Assembly (NCBI GenBank): GCA_022559985.1
Contig: JAFJTR010000011.1
Span: 124,001-188,000 of the forward strand
DNA length: 64,000 nt
DNA from: Parastagonospora avenae f. sp. tritici 18332-5
Lineage: Eukaryota; Ascomycota; Dothideomycetes; Pleosporales; Phaeosphaeriaceae
Direction of reading: 5' to 3'
Shown here one piece after another: positions 59,041 through 64,000 of this stretch. Within the stretch, counting starts at the first letter, position 1; each line of letters begins with the position of its first letter. Under the pieces are notes generated by a model. It had not been told where the DNA came from and did no database searches. It saw only the letters and a list, made by a program, of their open reading frames with translations. The position numbers were made by a program, and so were the translations under genes.

Positions 59041-59093
59041 TATAGTGAGAGGGACCCTTTAGTATCTCTACTTTTAGAGACTTCGTCCCTATA
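59041..59093. repeat. Nested inverted repeat (possible element remnant)
   Basis: The outer arms AGGGAC (59050-59055) and GTCCCT (59085-59090) enclose inner arms TCTCTA (59065-59070) and TAGAGA (59075-59080) with a CTTT loop. TATA-like bases flank it. It could be a folded remnant of a small inverted-repeat element or a chance hairpin. Confidence 0.3.
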
Positions 59094-59268
59094 AGCCTAT
59101 TACTGCTTGCGCAATGGCCAAAGCCCTTAATTTTCAGCTCTTTCTAGGCCTTTTCTTCTTTCACATCGCTTTTACCAGCGCGACAATATGCAGAGCTGCT
59201 CTTGCGCAATGACGTGTAAAATGCAGACGCATGCGTATCTCCAGGGTTATTAATGTCGTCGATTGAGG

Positions 59269-59275
59269 TATAAAA
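59269..59275 (+). promoter_or_regulatory. TATA-like box upstream of the PIG-L-like gene
   Basis: TATAAAA lies 184 bp before the ATG at 59453, consistent with a fungal core promoter plus a CT-rich leader. It is a sequence match only. Confidence 0.35.
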
Positions 59276-59452
59276 CTTTAAGTGCAGCCGTTGGTGGAGA
59301 TGTGAAGCGTTCTTTCTTGTCTTGCCTCGTGGCTGCTCTTGCCCAAACATCCTGTACTTGTCACCACCACCGTCCCACAGCCCTTCACTCCAACCTACTT
59401 ACCTCATACCGCCCTCCATCTTCACTCGCTCCGCGCAGCCTCATCACCTAAA

Positions 59453-60528
59453 ATGGTTTTGCAATCATTCTTCACCTCGTTCTACTTCTGCTTCCTGCTT
59501 GTAACCGCACTTTTCTCACATGCCAGTTCGGATGAGAAGCCTTTCAGCTGCACAGGGTATGTCCCTCGTTCTTCCTTACATATATAAGCTGACACCCACA
59601 GTGGTGCTATGTACTTCAACGCTCATCCGGCCGATGGACTGCTCTACCAGAACCCTAGTCTACTTCACGATATCTACGTCTTCAAGTGCGTCACTACTAT
59701 CGTAATGACATCCGGCGACCGTGGAAGCGGCGGCAATTTCTCCCGATCACTCGAACGCGGCATCCAGGAGTCGTATGCGCTCATGGCAAACTTGCGCGTA
59801 GACAAACCAGCTACGCAGGAGACGACGGTCCGGGTTGGTACGAATGAGCTGCACTCGTGGTCACTCGAAGGTATGCACAATATCCAGATCATTTATCTCA
59901 GGCTTCCAGACGGCGGACCTTCTGGTCATGGCTATGATGCAACCGGGAGAGCGTCACTCAGCAAGCTGTACTATAAGGAGATCGACAGCATCAATACGAC
60001 CGATGGCAATGCAACATACACACTGAGAGACATCAAAGAACTCATTGCATTCATCCTGCATGAGAGAAAACCCAACGTTGTTCACATACTTAATCACCAA
60101 GCCAAGTTCTCGGACACACACTCTGCGTCGTCCGATCATGCCGACCATATCGTCTCTGCAAAACTGGTTCGAGGCGTCGTCACGGCAGAGAAGATCAACG
60201 CTACTGTGAAATCGTCAGTTGACTTACATGTTGCCAGTGTCTTCTACTCTAATCATCGCGCAGGTACGCCGCCAGTAATGCTCGGAGGTTCAAGGCAAAC
60301 ATCAACCCTTCGCATCGCGATTTCGCAAAGAAGTATGCTGCCCTATCCGAATACGCCGAGTTCGACGATCACATGGTATATCCAGCAAAGTCTTTGATGA
60401 GATATTCCCTAACACATGAACAGTGCCAAAGCCTCAAGCACTGTAAAGAAAAGCATCTAGGGACATCAACCGACGATGATGTTCGTTATGCCGCACAATA
60501 TATCGGACGCGAATACATTGTCTTGTAG
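59453..60528 (+). CDS. Secreted PIG-L (LmbE-like deacetylase) family protein with altered active-site motif
   Basis: Exons are 59453..59556, 59602..60213, 60264..60375 and 60424..60528 (310 residues). A signal peptide covers residues 1-25 (FYFCFLLVTALFSHASS). The PIG-L fold is recognisable: YFNAHPADGLLYQNPSLLHD, then TTIVMTSGDRGSG, SLERGIQESYALMANLRV, and DHADHIVSAKLV. The end has SEYAEFDDHMCQSLKHC and AAQYIGREY, as in fungal secreted members. Active relatives have AHPDDD at the start, whose Asp residues serve catalysis and zinc binding. Here it reads AHPADG, so one Asp is lost and another replaced. The third and fourth exons restore the family C-terminus; the apparent single open frame stopping at 60397 would lose it. 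Substrate unknown; possibly an inactive relative. Confidence 0.82.
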
Positions 60529-60698
60529 TGCCTACTGTCAACGACAGCTTATCACTGCACTGGAGACGGGATCGTGGAACAGGCCTGATTTAACATCATG
60601 ACATTCAAAATCGTCGCTACATTATACACATATGACTGAGGGAAATTATACAAAGCTATTCAAACACGTCCAATCTTTCTAAGAATGTGAAATCCATC

Positions 60699-62398
60699 TC
60701 AATCTTTCCTCCAGCCCTTTCTCCGCTGCTCATCCAGGGCACTCGGTAGCTCAACGTCTCCGTAGACGCTATCGTTCCGAGGAGCACTTACTCTACTAAC
60801 CCTACTGACATTGGATCCCGTAGGACTACTCGCGCGCGACTGCCTATTTGAGGCGGACTCGGACGGAGTAATTGAGTAAGCCGCCATCATGTCCTCAACA
60901 GAAACCTTCTCCATAGTTCGCCGCCTTGCCAAATGAGCTTGCAGCTCCGAGCCATCGTCGACCACTACCTGTGCAGGCAGAGATTTTCGAGGACCGGCGG
61001 TTCGTCGAAGACCGGCTCTGAAATCACCGCCGGGCATGGGCGAGGCTTGCATAGAGGGCATTTGACGTGGACTTGGGGAGTTAGGTTGGATTCCGCCGCC
61101 TAGACGGGCAACTGGTGCCGCAGGTGTCACAGGTGTGGCGGGTGAGCTCATCTCGAAATAAGTGGCTTTCTCCTTCTGGGAATCATGGATTGGCGCACGT
61201 CGACCCCCGATGGTGTAATGCCCAATGGAGCCCGACTGCTGGCCGGCTGGCTTACTGAAGTCAACAGGAGCTGCTGGCTTTTCGGCAGGTCGTGGTCTGG
61301 CAGTGCGAACAGGTGTGGCGGGTGGCGAAGGCAGTTGTGTTGGGACCTAGGGATGGGAGTTAGCAGAAGCATAGATCGATTACGTGGTCGAAGACTTGCC
61401 TTCTTCTCAAGAGTAACGTTACGCTGCGACTCTCTGAGCGCTCTCGCAAGATCTTCCTGTTCCTGCTTCAACCGTGCAGCCTCAGCGGCCTTGGCGGCCT
61501 CTCTTGACTGCTGCAGCGCGAGCTCGATATCTTTTTGCTCTTGTTCACGCTGCATCCTCGCGTACTCCTCAGCCGTATCCTTGAGGAATCTTTCTTCATG
61601 TGCTTTGGATGCTCTTCTCGCCTCCTCGGCCTCTGCCAACTTTTGCTGTTTCTCCCGCTCTTGATCTCGGCTGATAGCCTTCAATTCATCGATCTCGTGT
61701 TGACGGCGACGACAATTATTACAAAGGCCATTTCGATCCTCGGATTTGATGCTGACGCGACTGCGGTTTGCAGGGTTGTCGCGGTCGCAGGCTACGTCGG
61801 TCTTCTGGAAGTAAGGACAGTCCTTTGAATCGACGTGGTCTTCGGCTGCATGGCCACAGTCAAGGTTGTAGATTGTGTATTTGCACATTGCACAGGTTGG
61901 TGTGTTTGGTGAGTCTTTGAGTAACAGCGGTTTTGGCGAGTCCTTAAGTAAGAGTTGTGGAGAAAAGGTATTGCGCAGCGATAGGTCTGGGACATCCTGA
62001 GCAATGAGGCTGTTACTTATCCCCACGCCACGTTGATGTCCACGACTGGTTGTGAATAAAGGCAGGGCTTGATGCCTTGCGTGTATGCCAGGCGCGAGTG
62101 ACTCGGAGAAGCTGTGCCGACGTGGCCGGCTCCATGGAATCAGAGCTTCACTCGAGCGTGATCGCGTGCGTGTCACTCTGGGAACTTCGGGAATGGGGAA
62201 AGCGGCAAGATTGGAGACTGTAGCCCCAGAAACTGTTGATAACGTGACGCCATTGGTTGAAGGACGTCTAAGGAACGGCCGGGTTGGCCTCCTCGACAAG
62301 GACGAAGATCGTTCTCTATCATCGGGGGAGTTTTTAAAACTGGACGGGTATCTCTCCAGAGTGGCGGCCCACATGGACCGCTTTAAATGCCAACTCAT
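60699..62398 (-). CDS. Hypothetical Cys-motif and UIM-like coiled-coil protein
   Basis: Exons are 62398..61400 and 61346..60699, joined by a 53-bp GC-AG intron (AAG then gcaagt; CCTAG acceptor), giving 548 residues. The first ATG in frame is at 62398 (MSWHLKRSMWAATLERY). The frame is open to about 62555 without an ATG, so a further 5' exon is possible. Order: Arg/Ser-rich disordered N-terminus, a short direct repeat (LLLKDSPKP, LLLKDSPNT), a Cys/His cluster (CAMCKYTIYNLDCGHAAEDH, then DCPYF, CNNCRRRQ), and a long Glu/Arg coiled coil. The coiled coil includes two ubiquitin-interacting-motif-like pieces (DIELALQQSREAAK; EDLARALRESQRN). A Pro/Thr/Ser-rich tail follows. I know no named family; a ubiquitin-linked role is inference. 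Confidence 0.7.
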
Positions 62399-62744
62399 AG
62401 CATCAAACGAGTGTAAGCTGACATCGATGCCCAAGCCAGCGGTCGGGTGTAGTCGTCGCTCTAGTGTTGGGACATGTGTGGAAGTTTTAGTTGTCAACTG
62501 CAGACCAGGATTTGCGAGGCGAAGTAGCGGTGTGGTCCTGCATAAGTCTCGAACCTATAGGAACAGCGAAGACTATTTACATCTGAAACTGCGCGCCATA
62601 AGAAATGCAAAATTGCAGCATCAACATTGGCTACTCTGTGCGCACTGTTTGAGAAATCTTGATCATGTGAGGAGTGGAAGGGAAGGCCCTGCTCGGGACA
62701 GATCGTGAAGTTGCGTTTTGTGAGATGTGATACCGGCCCGCTCT

Positions 62745-62750
62745 GATTGG
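62745..62750 (-). promoter_or_regulatory. CCAAT box between divergent genes
   Basis: The minus strand reads CCAATC about 97 bp upstream of the 24-kDa complex I gene and lies between divergent genes. CCAAT boxes bound by the HapB/C/E complex are common before fungal respiratory genes. It is a motif match only. Confidence 0.35.
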
Positions 62751-62846
62751 CCAGGATTTTGGTGCTTGGCATTCCGGGCGAGCTCATCGTTGACATCTTC
62801 CATCTACGCCATCGCCTCAGTCGGCAGTAGCAGCACCATCACCACC

Positions 62847-63843
62847 ATGGCCTCCAAACTGGTACCATTTATGTTCAGGAGTGTCCCGCGGGCCTCGCGC
62901 CAGTTCCAGAGGGCTCAATGGCGGGCTTTCAGTGTGTCGCGGCCTGCGCGGAGCGACTCACTCAATGTGGTATGCACCACTTCGCCGCATGTTTCTTCAG
63001 CCAATTACCATATTAACACAGCCTGCAGCACCGCGATACACCTCAGAACAATGCGAACATCCCCTTCGAGTTCACGGCGCAGAACAAGGAGCTCATCAAG
63101 GAGATTGTCTCCCGGTACCCGTCCCAGTACAAGAAGGCCGCCGTCATGCCGCTGCTCGACCTTGGCCAGCGCCAGCACGGCTTCACCAGCATCAGCGTCA
63201 TGAATGAGGTCGCGCGGATACTGGAGATGCCCCCAATGCGTGTCTACGAGGTCGCCACCTTCTACACCATGTACAACCGGAATCCCACGGGCAAGTTTCA
63301 TGTCCAGGTCTGCACGACAGTAGGTTGCAAATGTACATTACTATTAGCCGTGATTAAGGCTGACATTTGTAGACGCCCTGTATGCTCCGCGACAGCGACG
63401 CCGTCATGAAGGCCTGCGAGGACACTCTTGGCATCCACCACGGCCAGACCACCAAGGATGGCCTGTTCACCATGACCGAAGTTGAGTGCCTCGGCGCTTG
63501 CGCAAACGCACCCATGGTCCAGATCAACGACGACTACTACGAGGACTTGACCTACGAATCGACTGTATCCCTTCTCAAGGCTCTGAAGCACGCTTCCGAG
63601 GCAACGGGTGCGAACTTGGGCGGAGCAGATGGCCTCAACACCAAGGGCAACAATGCCTCGCCGAACTCCGCTGGCGAGGATGCGATCAACAGGCAGGGAC
63701 GATCGATTGAGGCCGGTAACCTGAAGATACCATCACCCGGGCCACTGAGCGGGAGGAAGAGCTGCGAGCCAGCTGGTGGATTGACTTGTTTGACCAGCGA
63801 GCCATGGGGCAACGAGACTCTGCGGAAGGACGGCGAGCTGTAA
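62847..63843 (+). CDS. nuo-24: NADH:ubiquinone oxidoreductase 24-kDa subunit (NDUFV2)
   Basis: Exons are 62847..62969, 63029..63319 and 63373..63843 (294 residues). The subunit carries the 2Fe-2S cluster N1a in the peripheral arm of complex I. The N-terminus is a mitochondrial presequence (SKLVPFMFRSVPRASRQFQR) with no acids. Cluster ligands are visible as C-x4-C in QVCTTTPCMLR, joined across the second intron, and C-x3-C in ECLGACANAP. Other family segments are AVMPLLDLGQRQHGF, MRVYEVATFYTMYNR and MVQINDDYYEDLT. The C-terminal extension after LLKALKH is Gly/Asn-rich and ends with GRKSCEPAGGLTCLTSEPWG, as usual in fungi. It is divergent from the UIM-bearing gene. Confidence 0.95.
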
Positions 63844-64000
63844 AAAGCTTATGTATATATGCAATGAATTCGAAAAGAGGTAAATCGCCCCACGTTGCCT
63901 CGCATCCCATCATGCAAACCCCGAAGTAGCAAGGCGTTGTCACACTTACATTTGGTCAAGCCTGCCGTTGACCGCTTCGCGCGTTCGTTGAGTCACATTG

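Larger units (their letters stand above)
58694..59452. other. Divergent intergenic region with a small inverted repeat
   Basis: About 760 bp between the LCP5 and PIG-L-like starts. It contains the nested palindrome at 59041-59093 and a TATA-like box at 59269. No gene was recognised. Confidence 0.45.

Noticed and set aside
59149..59180. Short echo of an LCP5 segment (KSDVKEEKA versus KADVKEEKA)
   Set aside because: About 30 bp of imperfect, low-complexity similarity with unrelated flanks; not enough for a duplication.

Overview
This window is nuclear DNA of a filamentous ascomycete (Pezizomycotina). The evidence is densely packed genes on both strands, many short introns of about 45-80 bp with GTRNGT donors and CTAAC/CTGAC-like branch sites, no operons, and families typical of moulds (DUF6594, SigF-like NTF2, BLI-3, RCR/Congo-red-resistance, a fungal Zn2Cys6 factor). 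An intein in the RNA polymerase I subunit RPA2, as I recall also reported from Parastagonospora (Phaeosphaeria) nodorum, points to Dothideomycetes and perhaps Pleosporales. That placement is inference. I rebuilt 29 protein genes, most of them by joining exons by hand. No tRNA, rRNA, CRISPR array or intact transposon was recognised.

Layout. 1-6 kb: the 3' end of LRO1 (+), converging on tyrosyl-tRNA synthetase (-), a secreted germin/spherulin-like cupin (-) and an acidic disordered protein (-). 7.3-15.3 kb: alpha-COP (+), a small RCR-type membrane protein (-) and an Arl8-like GTPase (-) in six exons. 15.8-20.9 kb: RPA2 (+), whose third exon carries an in-frame 455-residue intein with a LAGLIDADG-type domain. 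21.4-30.8 kb: CutC (+), then five minus-strand genes: a GPI-anchored Cys-rich protein, a Sas2-like MYST acetyltransferase, a BTB/POZ protein, a conserved acidic nuclear-type protein and uroporphyrinogen-III synthase. 31-48.8 kb: nine plus-strand genes: BFR1, BLI-3-like flavin barrel, SigF-like NTF2 membrane protein, DUF6594 protein, RasGAP of the Gap1/IQGAP type, a small hypothetical protein, Mis14/Nsl1 kinetochore protein and a type II NADH dehydrogenase. 49-64 kb: a small membrane protein (-), a disordered hypothetical (-), an isolated Zn2Cys6 transcription factor (+) between two gene-poor stretches, Lcp5/neuroguidin (-), a secreted PIG-L-like protein (+), a UIM-bearing hypothetical (-) and the 24-kDa complex I subunit (+).

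The genes are mainly housekeeping and do not form one pathway. Loose themes are ribosome production (RPA2, Lcp5, TyrRS, BFR1), membrane traffic (alpha-COP, Arl8), mitochondrial NADH oxidation (type II dehydrogenase and the 24-kDa subunit) and chromatin/chromosome biology (Sas2, Mis14). The standout element is the RPA2 intein. Its second endonuclease motif has lost the usual aspartate, and its C-terminal splicing block is unusual, so it looks like a homing element whose endonuclease is decaying while splicing must still work, because Pol I is essential.
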